From assembly GCA_031415375.1 (NCBI GenBank), contig JANORP010000005.1, forward strand, positions 20,242 to 84,241: 64,000 nt of DNA, given 5' to 3'. The translations under genes and the position numbers were made by a program. This DNA comes from JADKCL01 sp031415375. Its GTDB lineage: Bacteria > Bacteroidota > Bacteroidia > J057 > JADKCL01. The notes beneath the pieces are model-generated. The model was not told where the DNA came from. It made no database searches and saw only the letters and a program-made list of their open reading frames with translations. Shown here piece by piece: positions 52,884 through 62,100 of the stretch; positions within the stretch are counted from its first letter, which is position 1; each line of letters opens with the position of its first letter.

Positions 52884-53449
52884 GTACGCTCGCCACATTG
52901 AAGCTAGCCATCGCATCCCATACCCCTTGGGATGCCGACGAGGCCGCTATGCAACAAGCGATGCTTGACTTTGTGGACAAGTTTTCAGATTGCCTCTGGC
53001 GCAGCCAGCTAATAGGACACATCACAGCCTCTGCTTGGGTGCTCGACGAGTCAAGCACGCAAGTCTTGCTGATCCATCATCGCAAGCTTGACAGATGGCT
53101 ACAGCCCGGCGGCCATGCCGACGGCGAAGCCAATACACTCGCCGTCGCGCAGCGTGAAGTGCTCGAAGAAACTGGCTTGGAGACAGAGCCAATTTCGGCA
53201 GCTATTTTTGATTTGGACATCCACGAGATTCCGGCAAGATCTTCGGAGCCAATGCATTACCATTATGATTTGCGTTACCTGCTGCGGCCCCGCGCAGGCA
53301 GCCAATTGCAGATCAACCACGAGGTCAAAGCCGCAGAATGGGTGCCACTTACACACGTGCAGGCCCGCGCTACCGATCGGTCATTGCTTCGAATGGTGGA
53401 AAAAGTCCTGTCCCAAAACACTGAATCATCAGCCCCTCACCTCTTGTAA
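52880..53449 (+). CDS. Nudix hydrolase
   Basis: 189-residue Nudix hydrolase. The Nudix box reads GGHADGEANTLAVAQREVLEETGLE, split as GGHADGE and REVLEETGL with the catalytic EE pair. A helical N-terminal domain of about 65 residues precedes it (LKLAIASHTPWDADEAAM). Substrates of this kind are nucleoside diphosphates linked to another group, such as oxidised nucleotides or ADP-ribose. Start overlaps the ArsC-like gene by ATGA. With the MazG-like gene it suggests a nucleotide-pool theme, which is inference. Confidence 0.87.
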   Translation: MSTLATLKLAIASHTPWDADEAAMQQAMLDFVDKFSDCLWRSQLIGHITASAWVLDESSTQVLLIHHRKLDRWLQPGGHADGEANTLAVAQREVLEETGLETEPISAAIFDLDIHEIPARSSEPMHYHYDLRYLLRPRAGSQLQINHEVKAAEWVPLTHVQARATDRSLLRMVEKVLSQNTESSAPHLL

Positions 53450-53620
53450 GAATTTGAGGCCGTTTGCAACCACTTGCAATTGGTAGTTATCCCCAATGTT
53501 TCCCACATTCTATGAAGTTGGTCGAGAAATGCAGGAATGTGGAAAAAATTTGGAAATCTCGTCACAACTCCTATCTTCAATCTTATTCGGGGCGAATCGC
53601 AGCTGCCCTGATGTAAGAAT

Positions 53621-54025
53621 ATGTTGGGATTGTACACATTGGATCAGCAGCAAAAATCACCGCAAGGCCGTCATGGCCTTTGGGTTCTGCTGTTGGGTCT
53701 CATGTTGGCATTCCTCCCCTTGTCTAGCCCAGCCTGCGCGCTCACCGATGCAGCTGGCGACAATGAAAATGGCTTGATGATCCACATCACAGGGCATTCG
53801 ATCCAAGGTCAATACCTCATCATCACCTATGACATCGAGTTTCCTGGCATGACCAAGGTCAAGCTTTTCAATGGCAACAATGAACTGCTTTGGCGCAGCC
53901 AATATATCGATGACAAAGAGGGTGCACATCGCCTCGTGCTCAAGGCAAGCGTCTTGAACCCCGGCAACTACGTCTTCGAGTTTGATTACAAAAATCAAAA
54001 ACAAAACTACGCGCTCTCGATGTGA
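53621..54025 (+). CDS. Small exported protein, function unknown
   Basis: 134 residues. After a short polar start, a hydrophobic signal segment LWVLLLGLMLAFLPLSSPACA is followed by ALTDAAGDNENGLM. The mature part, about 85 residues, is beta-rich: LIITYDIEFPGMTKVKLFN, NNELLWRSQYIDDKEGAHRL and PGNYVFEFDYKNQKQNYALS. It has the look of an immunoglobulin-like sandwich. I do not recognise a family. It ends 56 bases before a 22-bp bidirectional terminator. Confidence 0.6.
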   Translation: MLGLYTLDQQQKSPQGRHGLWVLLLGLMLAFLPLSSPACALTDAAGDNENGLMIHITGHSIQGQYLIITYDIEFPGMTKVKLFNGNNELLWRSQYIDDKEGAHRLVLKASVLNPGNYVFEFDYKNQKQNYALSM

Positions 54026-54080
54026 TTCCCACAGCGGCGAGACACCACTATCGGGGCCAAGCGCCCCTTTTTTGATGCCC

Positions 54081-54128
54081 ATCATAAATGAAAAAACGGA
54101 GCCTGAGCTCCGTTTTTTCATTTATGAT
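54081..54128. terminator. 22-bp perfect bidirectional terminator
   Basis: Left arm begins ATCATAAATGAAAAAACGGA, the loop is CTGA and the right arm is its exact complement, giving a 22-bp perfect stem with A-runs on one side and T-runs on the other. It lies between convergent genes (53621-54025, plus; 54144-54695, minus) and can end transcription from both sides. Confidence 0.85.
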
Positions 54129-54143
54129 GACAGAGAAGTTTGC

Positions 54144-54695
54144 TCAGACGTTGGATTTTGCCAAGAAGGAAACACAAAATTCGTCAAATGTATTCAATCT
54201 AGAATAGCTAAGCTTCACGACCTCATTCGTGTGATTCACATTGAGGTAGGTTTGGTAGATATTGGTGCCGACCTCGATCGTAAAAAAGACACCGGCGACC
54301 TCATAACGCAGGTTGCTAGCGTTCACGAGGCTGCTGCGCAAAGTTTGAAAATTGCCGAGCAAACACTGCATTTGAACCGTGTCGCTGCCCTCGGCCGTAT
54401 TCAGTTGCAGGGCCATGCTCCATGCAGCCCCCACGGTCGGCAGTTTCATAATGAGCATGCAGCGCTCGCTATCAGTGCCATTGACGATGGGCATCGTACC
54501 GCCGTCGGCGGGGCTGTCCAAATGCAATTCGGTATAGTTGGTGGTTCCTGTCGCGGCAAACATCGCAAAATCAACCGTGTCAAATGGGCTTATTGCTGCA
54601 CCACCACCATCGGCAGGGTCTTGGCCAGGGTTAAAACAATCAATAGCAGGCAAAACAGCAAGGCATCTTGGAAAGAAAACTTTCTGACTTTTCAT
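54144..54695 (-). CDS. Exported protein, possibly with frameshifted signal peptide
   Basis: 183 residues from the ATG at 54695 (MKSQKVFFPRCLAVLPAIDC). The mature part is beta-rich and looks intact: FDTVDFAMFAATGTTNYTEL, MQCLLGNFQTLRSSLVNASN and NVNHTNEVVKLSYSRLNTFD. The leader is a poor signal peptide in this frame. In the frame shifted by one base the same DNA reads FSFQDALLFCLLLIVLTLAK, a very good signal peptide, before a stop near 54596. So two compensating frame changes, a sequencing error or a recent mutation, may have damaged the leader. I do not recognise the family. Its 3' end lies at the bidirectional terminator. Confidence 0.6.
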   Translation of the reverse strand: MKSQKVFFPRCLAVLPAIDCFNPGQDPADGGGAAISPFDTVDFAMFAATGTTNYTELHLDSPADGGTMPIVNGTDSERCMLIMKLPTVGAAWSMALQLNTAEGSDTVQMQCLLGNFQTLRSSLVNASNLRYEVAGVFFTIEVGTNIYQTYLNVNHTNEVVKLSYSRLNTFDEFCVSFLAKSNV

Positions 54696-54935
54696 AAACT
54701 TAGGTCTTGAGGTTGCAAAAATTGGATTCCGAAAGCATTGGGCAGCAAATGCCCAAGAATAAGATGAGAATTTAGACCATTTTCCATAAAAAATATTGAT
54801 AAAAGATTGCAAATCGATGGATTTGACGTGCAGAGGATCATTATTTCTCAACGGGAATCGTGCCTCTGTTGCAATCTGGTTTCACAAACATGGATGAATT
54901 TGCTAGCTTGCATAGGGTTGAACACTTTGGAATTG

Positions 54936-57900
54936 ATGTACATGCAGCGATCGCCACGCAGCTTGATTTTGATGTTGTTGATGTGTTGCACGCTGGGCAA
55001 CATGGTACTCATTGCCCAAAATCTTCCCTGGCCGATGCAGCAGCCACAAGCCGCCGCCGCTTACGATGCCATCGAGTCTGAAATGCAAGCAGCCCGCTAC
55101 CAAGCCGCCAAGGGCCATCTGCAGCAAGCCATCCGCACGTTTGCACAACCTAGCAGCGACCAATTGTTGTTTTTCATGACCTATGCGCAGGCACTCACTG
55201 TGTCTGCGCAATTTCATGAAGCGATCATTTGCTTGAAATTTTGTCAAGAAAACTACAAGCAAGACCTCGATCGCATCCCCAATGCCCGCCCTTTTTTGCT
55301 GGAGTGCTACGCAGACATCGCCATAGAGGTCCAGCTAACTGGTCTCCGTCGCAAGGCTGTGAGACGTCTGGAAGAAGCCTACGGCTTGCTCAGCATCCAT
55401 GCGCCTCACAAAAGTAGTACGGCCAGAAAAATCGCCGTATTGCACCGCATCACAAAAAATAGCCCCGAGGCGCACAAATGGTATCCTGTTGCCACGGAAA
55501 ATCTCAATGGCTCATGTGTCGATCAGTTGAGATTGCTCACCGAGGAGGCGGTACAAGCCAAAAAGGACTGCGATAACAAGACCTGTATGCGCAAAGTGCA
55601 GCTAGGTCAAGACATCATCCAACACTGCAAGGGATTACGACGTGAAGACCTCGTCTATAGCGAGCTTGCCTATGCCGAGTACTGTGAAATCGCCAGCCAA
55701 AGCGCAGAAAATCCCTGGGAATGGATGCAAAATGAGCGACGGGCAGCCAACAAAATTCTTGCAATCTCAAACAAATGTCCCGAAATCATTTCCCAACAGC
55801 TCGTAAATGGGATCCTCGCGTGCGCCATCCAAGCAACAGAAGCGGGCGAAATGGAAACGGCGAGAGAATTCTCCCAACGGGCCCTTGACCTGCAATTGAA
55901 ACGCGGAGTAGGTCCCAAATTTGCTTCGATCATCTATCAAACGCTGGGAACCACCTGCCAATTCCTTGGCCGCAAGGATGAAGCCCTTCAATACTATAGA
56001 TTGGCACTGCTCCAATATCCCCACCATCTACCTTTGGAAAATGACCCTAGCCAATACATCACCATCCTGGGCAATTACGGGCAAGAGCTCATCGAAAACG
56101 AGCATTTTGCCGAGGGCGAAAAATACATGCATGAAGCGATTACGGCATTGCTAGACTTCGATCCCAATGATAGCAAACGCCTCAGCATATTTTATCTGAA
56201 CCTTGCGATTGGATACGACAACCAAGACCTCACACAACAGGCCGCAGATTACTTCACGTTGTCTGCCGAAACCAGTTGCAGGGCGCTCCAAGATTCCTGG
56301 CTCTCTTCTGCACAAGCCCGCATCGGGGCAGCTACGCAACGCTTGATCTTAAAAGACCTCCCCGCAGCACATGCCCAGCTCCAACTCGGCATAGAAGCCA
56401 TTCATCAGATCCCAGCCACGTCCCCCCTCAACAAAGTGTATCCCTTGCTCGACCTGGCTAACTATTATCGCTTGTCTGGCGACCTGGAGGCAGCCTTGCA
56501 GTCCAACCACGACCTGCTACAAGTCGTGCTGTTTGATTTCAAAGGCGAGGATCAGTACCTATGCCCCGATCTCGAAAACTACATCACGCCGTGGTACACA
56601 CTCGAAGCGGTGGACCAAAAGATGAGCATCCTTTGGCAGATGTACCAACGCGACCATGACCAAGCATTGCTGCCCGCCATCGTGACATGCGGCCAAAAAG
56701 CACTGAGCCTGCTGCGCAAGCTCAGGCAAGAGCGCACGAGTGAAGACGACAAACTCAATGTGAACAAGAAATGGCGCAAACTCTATGAGAAATCGCTCCA
56801 AGCAGACATGGAGCTCTACCAAAAAACCCAAGATCCAGCTCATTTGCAGACAGCATTTGCCATTGCAGAGCAAAGCAAAGCCATGATACTCATGGAAGCC
56901 ATCGTGGAAAATAGCGTCTTGGAAAATACCAGCGCCACCGCAGACATGGCCCAGCAACGCCGTAACCTCAGAGGCCAGATGAACCTGTTGCGCGCGCAGA
57001 TCGGCAAGGGCAATGCCAACGTTACCCAGCTCAAACAGGAGCAAGAGGCCCTGCTTGCCCTTCAGAAACAACTGGACAACCTGCTGAAACAAGTCGAGGC
57101 CGCCAACCCCAAATACTTTGATTTGGTCTATCAATTTGACATCGTGAAGCTGAGCACGCTACAAAAAATTCTCGGTCGAGCGCAGCGCGCCCTCGTCGAA
57201 TTTTTCTATGGCGACAGCACGATCTATACGCTGGTTGTAAATGCAGACACCCTGGTCGTCTTGCAATACCACCCAGACCAAGTCTTCCAAGACAGCCTCA
57301 ACGCATTCGTCCACGAACTGCAAGCACGCCCCAACGCGGGCAATGCTGCAGCCGCCACTGCCTACCTACGCAAGTCCAAAATCATCACAGATGCACTCTG
57401 GCGCCCGATCGAGCGCCATCTGCGTCCGCGCGTTGTGATCATCCCCGACGGCCCCCTCAGCTATGTATCGTTTGAGGCTCTGGTCGATCACGCAACCGAC
57501 AAACAGCAGGTGAAATTCCAGGATTTTCAATATTTGCTCGATCGCTACACGATCTCTTACCACTATTCGGCTACATTTTTCAGTGCGCCAGAGGCCTCGA
57601 CGCCCCCACTCCGCAAAGGAATACTCGCGATTGCGCCCACATTTGAGGGGCACCCAGGACTCAGTCCACTGCCAGAGTCTGCAGCTGGCGTCGAGGACAT
57701 CGATGACCAATTTGAAAATGTGAATGTGCTTGCCCAACAGGCTGCGACTAAATCAGCATTCTTGAAAATCGCACATCAGTATGAGATCATTGACCTTGCG
57801 ACCCATGGGAAATTTGACAAAAATAATTTCCTAGATTCGCGCATCTATTTCACCGCAGATGGCACCGGCGACAGCCTGCTCTACTTGCGCGACCTCTACA

Positions 57901-58364
57901 CCCTCAATCTACCTGCCGAGCTCGCCATCTTGGAGGCCTGCGAGACTGGCTTGGGAGACTACCACCAAGGCGAGGGCGTGATGAGTCTCGCACGCGGATT
58001 TACCTACGCGGGTTGCGAAAGTGTATTGATGAGTTTGTGGCAAGTGCCCGATGGCAATTCCACCCACAGCATCATCCAAGGATTTTATGACAATCTCTCC
58101 CTAGCAATACCCCGCGACGAAGCCATCGCCAAGTCCAAGCGCAGCTATCTGCACGCCCTGCGCACCGAAGGCGGCTATGACGTGGGTCAAATACATCCCT
58201 ATTATTGGTCGGAACTCGTGCTGATCGGGCAGCAGGGTCCCATCGCGATCAAGCGGCGGCAATCCAATCAGGCGCTACGGTGGATCGGCTTCGGCTTGCC
58301 AGCAGGCTTGCTACTATTGGGGTTGATGCTCTACCGTCGCAGGCAACGCAGCGCACGCAGCTGA
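54936..58364 (+). CDS. TPR-CHAT caspase-like protease with C-terminal membrane anchor
   Basis: 1142 residues from the ATG at 54936 (MYMQRSPRSLILMLLMC), which opens a signal-like hydrophobic segment. Residues about 30-650 are tetratricopeptide-like helical repeats (for example FGRKDEALQYYRLALLQYPH-type). A coiled region precedes the C-terminal CHAT domain (about 730-1110). The catalytic dyad is His957 in DLATHGKFD and Cys1002 in LEACETGLGD, with AIAPTFEGHPGL and SLARGFTYAGCES nearby. A hydrophobic helix (IGFGLPAGLLLLGLML) with a basic end YRRRQRSARS anchors it. Such proteins are caspase-like cysteine proteases, related to separase and to immunity proteases. The dyad is intact. The substrate and any sensor role are unknown. 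It stands alone. Confidence 0.9.
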   Translation: MYMQRSPRSLILMLLMCCTLGNMVLIAQNLPWPMQQPQAAAAYDAIESEMQAARYQAAKGHLQQAIRTFAQPSSDQLLFFMTYAQALTVSAQFHEAIICLKFCQENYKQDLDRIPNARPFLLECYADIAIEVQLTGLRRKAVRRLEEAYGLLSIHAPHKSSTARKIAVLHRITKNSPEAHKWYPVATENLNGSCVDQLRLLTEEAVQAKKDCDNKTCMRKVQLGQDIIQHCKGLRREDLVYSELAYAEYCEIASQSAENPWEWMQNERRAANKILAISNKCPEIISQQLVNGILACAIQATEAGEMETAREFSQRALDLQLKRGVGPKFASIIYQTLGTTCQFLGRKDEALQYYRLALLQYPHHLPLENDPSQYITILGNYGQELIENEHFAEGEKYMHEAITALLDFDPNDSKRLSIFYLNLAIGYDNQDLTQQAADYFTLSAETSCRALQDSWLSSAQARIGAATQRLILKDLPAAHAQLQLGIEAIHQIPATSPLNKVYPLLDLANYYRLSGDLEAALQSNHDLLQVVLFDFKGEDQYLCPDLENYITPWYTLEAVDQKMSILWQMYQRDHDQALLPAIVTCGQKALSLLRKLRQERTSEDDKLNVNKKWRKLYEKSLQADMELYQKTQDPAHLQTAFAIAEQSKAMILMEAIVENSVLENTSATADMAQQRRNLRGQMNLLRAQIGKGNANVTQLKQEQEALLALQKQLDNLLKQVEAANPKYFDLVYQFDIVKLSTLQKILGRAQRALVEFFYGDSTIYTLVVNADTLVVLQYHPDQVFQDSLNAFVHELQARPNAGNAAAATAYLRKSKIITDALWRPIERHLRPRVVIIPDGPLSYVSFEALVDHATDKQQVKFQDFQYLLDRYTISYHYSATFFSAPEASTPPLRKGILAIAPTFEGHPGLSPLPESAAGVEDIDDQFENVNVLAQQAATKSAFLKIAHQYEIIDLATHGKFDKNNFLDSRIYFTADGTGDSLLYLRDLYTLNLPAELAILEACETGLGDYHQGEGVMSLARGFTYAGCESVLMSLWQVPDGNSTHSIIQGFYDNLSLAIPRDEAIAKSKRSYLHALRTEGGYDVGQIHPYYWSELVLIGQQGPIAIKRRQSNQALRWIGFGLPAGLLLLGLMLYRRRQRSARS

Positions 58365-58392
58365 ACCTGCCTTCTGAGCTGTTGCAACGCCA

Positions 58393-60243
58393 TCAGTACC
58401 ACCAAGTGGCCAGCGGCAACATCCCATAATAGATGAGATATGCCGTGAGGCCCATATTGCCGAGCATGAGCGGCAGATGTAGCCATTTCCAGAAGCGTCC
58501 CCATCCCTCGGCCTTCCAGCGCCATCCCAACCAGGGCGTCACAAGGCTGGCCACCAGCAAGACCAAACTCAGTCCCAGCAAACTGATGGCAAATGCACTC
58601 AGGCGCCCGAGGTCATAGGCATTGTCTGATTGTAGCATACCAAAGCCGATTGCACCACACCAAAAGGGCAAATTCACAGCGATGGCTGTCGGCAAGGCAC
58701 CCATCGCAAACGGTGCCCGCATCACCCGACCCACCAGGGTCACGAGTAGCATGAGCAGCCCTGCAACTGCCACAGCGCGATAGCCCACATAGGCAGCCCT
58801 GAAAATGGCTGGCCAGGGCGAATTCGTCCGTTCATAATACTTGTCGCCGATCAGCAAGAAGTCTTGGCCCTCGCGAGACTTTCCAGCCAGCGCGATGAGA
58901 CCTGAGGCACGATCCCAATCGCCCAATGCGTTGCCGATGACTGTGAGTGGCATATACTCACCGACCCAAGGCACACAGGCATAGTCAGTGGTGCCACCCG
59001 CATTGGCACGCAGGTCGATGCCCGCATACAGGTCGTCATAGAAAGCAAATAGCGCATTGCGGCGCGACAGGTAGCGGTACTGCCCGAGCTGAGGGGCGCT
59101 TTGCGGTGGCTGTCGAAGGGTGAGCTCGGGATCCCAACGCTGCTGCGGCAGCGTGCGGTCCAGGCGTTCACTCACTAGCGCGATATAACCCGCATCCTCA
59201 TCGGTCGCCGTGGAGAGCAACACCCAACCACAGCCGCGCCCAGGCAGGAAACAAAGCTGGGCAATGTACCCATCGACAAATCCTGCGGCACGTACAGCAG
59301 GATCGTCGGCCGGCCCCCATAAGCTGAACCCGAGGCCACGCACCCCTTGGTGCCACTGCGCGTGCACGGCAGGTGTGCTTTCATGCCGATACATGCGCCG
59401 CATCGAACCTTCTGACAACAGCCGAATGCCTTCACGAGTGCCATCGCCCATCAAGAAGCGCACCAACTGTGACATGTCGCCCAAGGTAGAAACCAAGCCC
59501 AAGGCTGGGTAATACAAATAATGGTATTGGTCGGGAGAGATCTCTCGCACGCCCCTGCGGCCTGCGGCGATCGGTCCCTGAGCAGTATCAGGTGTGCTGC
59601 GCCAATGTTCAAAATAGGAATCTTGCATTCCTAGGGGAACCATGACTTGGTCTTGCAGCCACTCATCGGCAGGTTGATGCACGACGACCTCGATCACACG
59701 TGCAGCGATGGCATAGCCGACATTGCTGTAGGCACTGCAGGTCCCTGGTCGCCAGCGAATGCGCTTGGAATGTGCATTGACTGCAAGTGCCATTTCCAGG
59801 CTGATGTCGGCTGCGTGGGCATAATATTCGTTGAAATGCATGTCGTCAAGACCGCTGCTGTGCTCAAGTAAATGAACGATGCGCACGGGATCGGTCGCAG
59901 ACCAAGGATTTTCCAATTGCAAATCAGGCAAATATTGGTCAACAGGGTCATTTAGATGCAATTGCCCCGCATCCACCAATCTCAGGATACCCATCGCGAC
60001 GATCACCTTCCCGATCGATCCCACACGGTGAATGGATTGCTTGGAGGGGAATGTGCCATCTGACTTTGCAACGGCATTTGCATCCACCAAAGCCCATTCG
60101 AAGCTCGGTTGGCCATATTGGGCTGCGATGGCTTGCAGATCGGCTTGCAAATGCGTGGTATCGGCCCATGGTGCCTGCCCTAGCGCAAAAAGACGCAGCC
60201 AACACGATAGTCCTGCCACCAAGAGAATCTTTTTGCCAATCAT
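58393..60243 (-). CDS. Membrane-anchored serine hydrolase of the beta-lactamase family
   Basis: 616 residues. Signal peptide LLVAGLSCWLRLFALGQA. The N-terminal domain (about 25-460) is a class C beta-lactamase/penicillin-binding-like serine hydrolase: S76-x-x-K79 in RVGSIGKVIVAMG, Y172-x-N174 in AYSNVGYAIAARV. The last ~150 residues contain about five transmembrane helices (for example AVAGLLMLLVTLVGRVM and ISLLGLSLVLLVASLVT), so the catalytic part is held at the membrane. This fusion is known among CubicO-like esterases. Function probably a D-aminopeptidase or esterase; antibiotic hydrolysis should not be assumed. Convergent with the CHAT gene, 28 bases apart. Confidence 0.88.
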   Translation of the reverse strand: MIGKKILLVAGLSCWLRLFALGQAPWADTTHLQADLQAIAAQYGQPSFEWALVDANAVAKSDGTFPSKQSIHRVGSIGKVIVAMGILRLVDAGQLHLNDPVDQYLPDLQLENPWSATDPVRIVHLLEHSSGLDDMHFNEYYAHAADISLEMALAVNAHSKRIRWRPGTCSAYSNVGYAIAARVIEVVVHQPADEWLQDQVMVPLGMQDSYFEHWRSTPDTAQGPIAAGRRGVREISPDQYHYLYYPALGLVSTLGDMSQLVRFLMGDGTREGIRLLSEGSMRRMYRHESTPAVHAQWHQGVRGLGFSLWGPADDPAVRAAGFVDGYIAQLCFLPGRGCGWVLLSTATDEDAGYIALVSERLDRTLPQQRWDPELTLRQPPQSAPQLGQYRYLSRRNALFAFYDDLYAGIDLRANAGGTTDYACVPWVGEYMPLTVIGNALGDWDRASGLIALAGKSREGQDFLLIGDKYYERTNSPWPAIFRAAYVGYRAVAVAGLLMLLVTLVGRVMRAPFAMGALPTAIAVNLPFWCGAIGFGMLQSDNAYDLGRLSAFAISLLGLSLVLLVASLVTPWLGWRWKAEGWGRFWKWLHLPLMLGNMGLTAYLIYYGMLPLATWWY

Positions 60244-60316
60244 CCCCGAAAATTACCGAAAACAGTCCATCCTAGGCAAAATCATTCCGCACAAAAAATC
60301 CGTACTTTGGGGCCGC

Positions 60317-61312
60317 ATGGCGCAGCAGCCCCACAAAATACTCATCATCCGCCTGAGCTCGATCGGCGACATCGTGCTCACGAGCCCGATTGTGCGGGCA
60401 TTGCACCGCAGCTACCCGGCGGCGCAGCTGCATTTTCTCACCAAAAAAGCATTTGCCAGCTTGGTGCAGCATGATCCGCGCATCACGCAGGTGCACCTGT
60501 TTGAGGGCGACCTTGGCGCGACGATCGCGGCTTTGAAGGCCGAGGGCTTTGACTTGGTCGTCGATCTGCACCGCAACATTCGCAGCCGCCTCATCAAACT
60601 GCGGCTTGGTGTGCGTGCGGTGACCTACTCCAAGGATCGCTGGCCTGTGCTACTCCACACAAAACTGGGCATTGGAAGGTTGCCATCTGTACACACAGTG
60701 GAACGCTATGCGCGGGCCCTGCGCCCGCTTGGCTGTGCGCTCGATGACCTCGGGCTGGAGTTTTTCCTACCCGCCGCGGCGCGCAGCGTGGCTGCCGACA
60801 TTGCAGCGCGCAATTTTAGCCATCCCCCGATTGCAGTCGTCTTGGGTGGGAACTATTTCACCAAACGATGGCCGCGTGCCTATTTTGTCGATTTGCTCAA
60901 TCAGCTAGGGGAGCCGGTGATGTTGCTTGGCGGCAAGCCCGAGGCCGCCGATGCCGCCTGGATTCAGGACCATTTGAAAGTCGATTGTTTCAACGCCGTC
61001 GCCCAATACGATCTGATATTGAGCGCTGCGCTGCTGGAGCACAGCCGCTATGTGATCACGCACGATACAGGCTTGATGCACATTGCCACCGCGCTAGGCT
61101 GCAAAATTTTCTCGATTTGGGGAAATACCGTGCCCGAGTTGGGGTTTGCGCCCTACAAGGCGCAACAGTCTGTAATCATCCAAAATACAGCAGTCAGCTG
61201 TCGCCCTTGTACCAAATTGGGGTATGAAAAATGCCCCAAAGGGCATTTCAAATGCATGCTGGATTTACACCCTGAGCAGGTGCTCAGGGAAATCAAGGCG
61301 CATCTAGGATGA
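60317..61312 (+). CDS. Glycosyltransferase family 9 (heptosyltransferase-like)
   Basis: 331 residues from the ATG at 60317 (MAQQPHKILIIRLSSIGDIV); the frame extends upstream, overlapping the divergent gene, without support. GT9 enzyme of LPS core or similar glycan assembly on the cytoplasmic side of the inner membrane. Hallmarks are ILIIRLSSIGDIVLTSPIV at the start, DLVVDLHRNIRSRLIKLRL, VVLGGNYFTKRWPRAYFVDL, and VITHDTGLMHIATALGCKIF with SIWGNTVPEL. A Cys-rich C-terminus (SCRPCTKLGYEKCPKGHFKC) is usual in Bacteroidota members. A TACTTTG -7-like element precedes it at 60303. Sugar specificity unknown. Confidence 0.93.
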   Translation: MAQQPHKILIIRLSSIGDIVLTSPIVRALHRSYPAAQLHFLTKKAFASLVQHDPRITQVHLFEGDLGATIAALKAEGFDLVVDLHRNIRSRLIKLRLGVRAVTYSKDRWPVLLHTKLGIGRLPSVHTVERYARALRPLGCALDDLGLEFFLPAAARSVAADIAARNFSHPPIAVVLGGNYFTKRWPRAYFVDLLNQLGEPVMLLGGKPEAADAAWIQDHLKVDCFNAVAQYDLILSAALLEHSRYVITHDTGLMHIATALGCKIFSIWGNTVPELGFAPYKAQQSVIIQNTAVSCRPCTKLGYEKCPKGHFKCMLDLHPEQVLREIKAHLG

Positions 61313-61325
61313 GGTCGTTGGCAGG

Positions 61326-61502
61326 CTAGTCGGCCTGCTTTTGCGCATTTTGCAGCATCAAAAACGCAAATGCAATCACGGCCACAAACAAACCTGCGAT
61401 GAGCATGCCATTTGCCCCTTGCCAGTGCAAGGATTTGAAAACAGCACCCGCGATCCCAATGATCGCGCCGAGCAAGAGCGCAAGGGTCATTCCAGATTTC
61501 AT
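61326..61502 (-). CDS. 58-residue membrane protein resembling GldL N-terminus
   Basis: Short gene found by direct reading of the minus strand: ATG at 61502, TAG at 61326. The product has two hydrophobic helices, LALLLGAIIGIAGAVF and LIAGLFVAVIAFAFLML, joined by KSLHWQGANG. The helix-FKxxHWxGAN-helix pattern is the same as in the N-terminal membrane part of GldL, the T9SS motor protein (usually FKIxHWPGA). This is a stand-alone copy of only this membrane unit. Such small proteins are common in Bacteroidota, with unknown function. The overlapping plus-strand frames are not coding. The stop is 14 bases beyond the GT9 stop. Confidence 0.7.
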   Translation of the reverse strand: MKSGMTLALLLGAIIGIAGAVFKSLHWQGANGMLIAGLFVAVIAFAFLMLQNAQKQAD

Positions 61503-61644
61503 AGAGATTACATTAATTCTTCCATGCTTTTACGTTTCCATTTCGGAGCGGTTACTGCTGGCTCAGCAGAACTTATCCACCAAAATGGCCCTGCCTGCAA
61601 GGAGTAAAATGTGGAGAAAGTGGATGAAAGCATTGACTGCCTGC

Positions 61645-62100
61645 TCACTCCACAACCCTGTCATCCAGCAACTTCAATGCATCGGGCAGGCTGGCAAGTG
61701 GTATCTCTGCCAGCGTTTGGGCATTCAGCCAATAGCCAGGATCCTGCTCCAGCACCTTGGGACTCAGCTGGATGATCACCAAGCTATCAGGTGCAGCAGC
61801 CTCGGCATAGAAACGACAGGCAATCGGCCAATCAGCAGCGAGAAACTTCATCGCAGCAGAGCGCGCTTGCCCACGCGTGACCGTGACCAGATGATACCCG
61901 TCACCGTCAAATGGCCCAAATACCCCGACGACTTCGGCGGAGGCGCGGTAGGGCAATTCTAGTCGTTTGGGTACTGGCGGCACCTCAAAATATTCCTTCC
62001 ACGCCCACCAGATACCGATCGACAAGGCTGTGACGAGTCCCATTTTCAACAAAAAGGACAGGCGCTGCTGCGGGCTATCGGTCGATCCTAGCGGATTCAT
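61645..62100 (-). CDS. Single-pass membrane protein, function unknown
   Basis: 151 residues from the ATG at 62100, which overlaps the stop of the methyltransferase gene (ATGA, 62097-62100); translation is coupled. One N-terminal helix FLLKMGLVTALSIGIWWAW, then a soluble domain of about 110 residues: VPKRLELPYRASAEVVGVFG, FDGDGYHLVTVTRGQARSAA and DSLVIIQLSPKVLEQDPGYW. I do not recognise the family. It may be a membrane partner of the methyltransferase or only a co-transcribed gene. Confidence 0.65.
   Translation of the reverse strand: MNPLGSTDSPQQRLSFLLKMGLVTALSIGIWWAWKEYFEVPPVPKRLELPYRASAEVVGVFGPFDGDGYHLVTVTRGQARSAAMKFLAADWPIACRFYAEAAAPDSLVIIQLSPKVLEQDPGYWLNAQTLAEIPLASLPDALKLLDDRVVE

Noticed and set aside
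59948..60316. Upstream extension of the GT9 reading frame
   Set aside because: It overlaps the start of the divergent beta-lactamase-like gene; GT9 homology begins at the ATG at 60317, close behind a promoter-like element.
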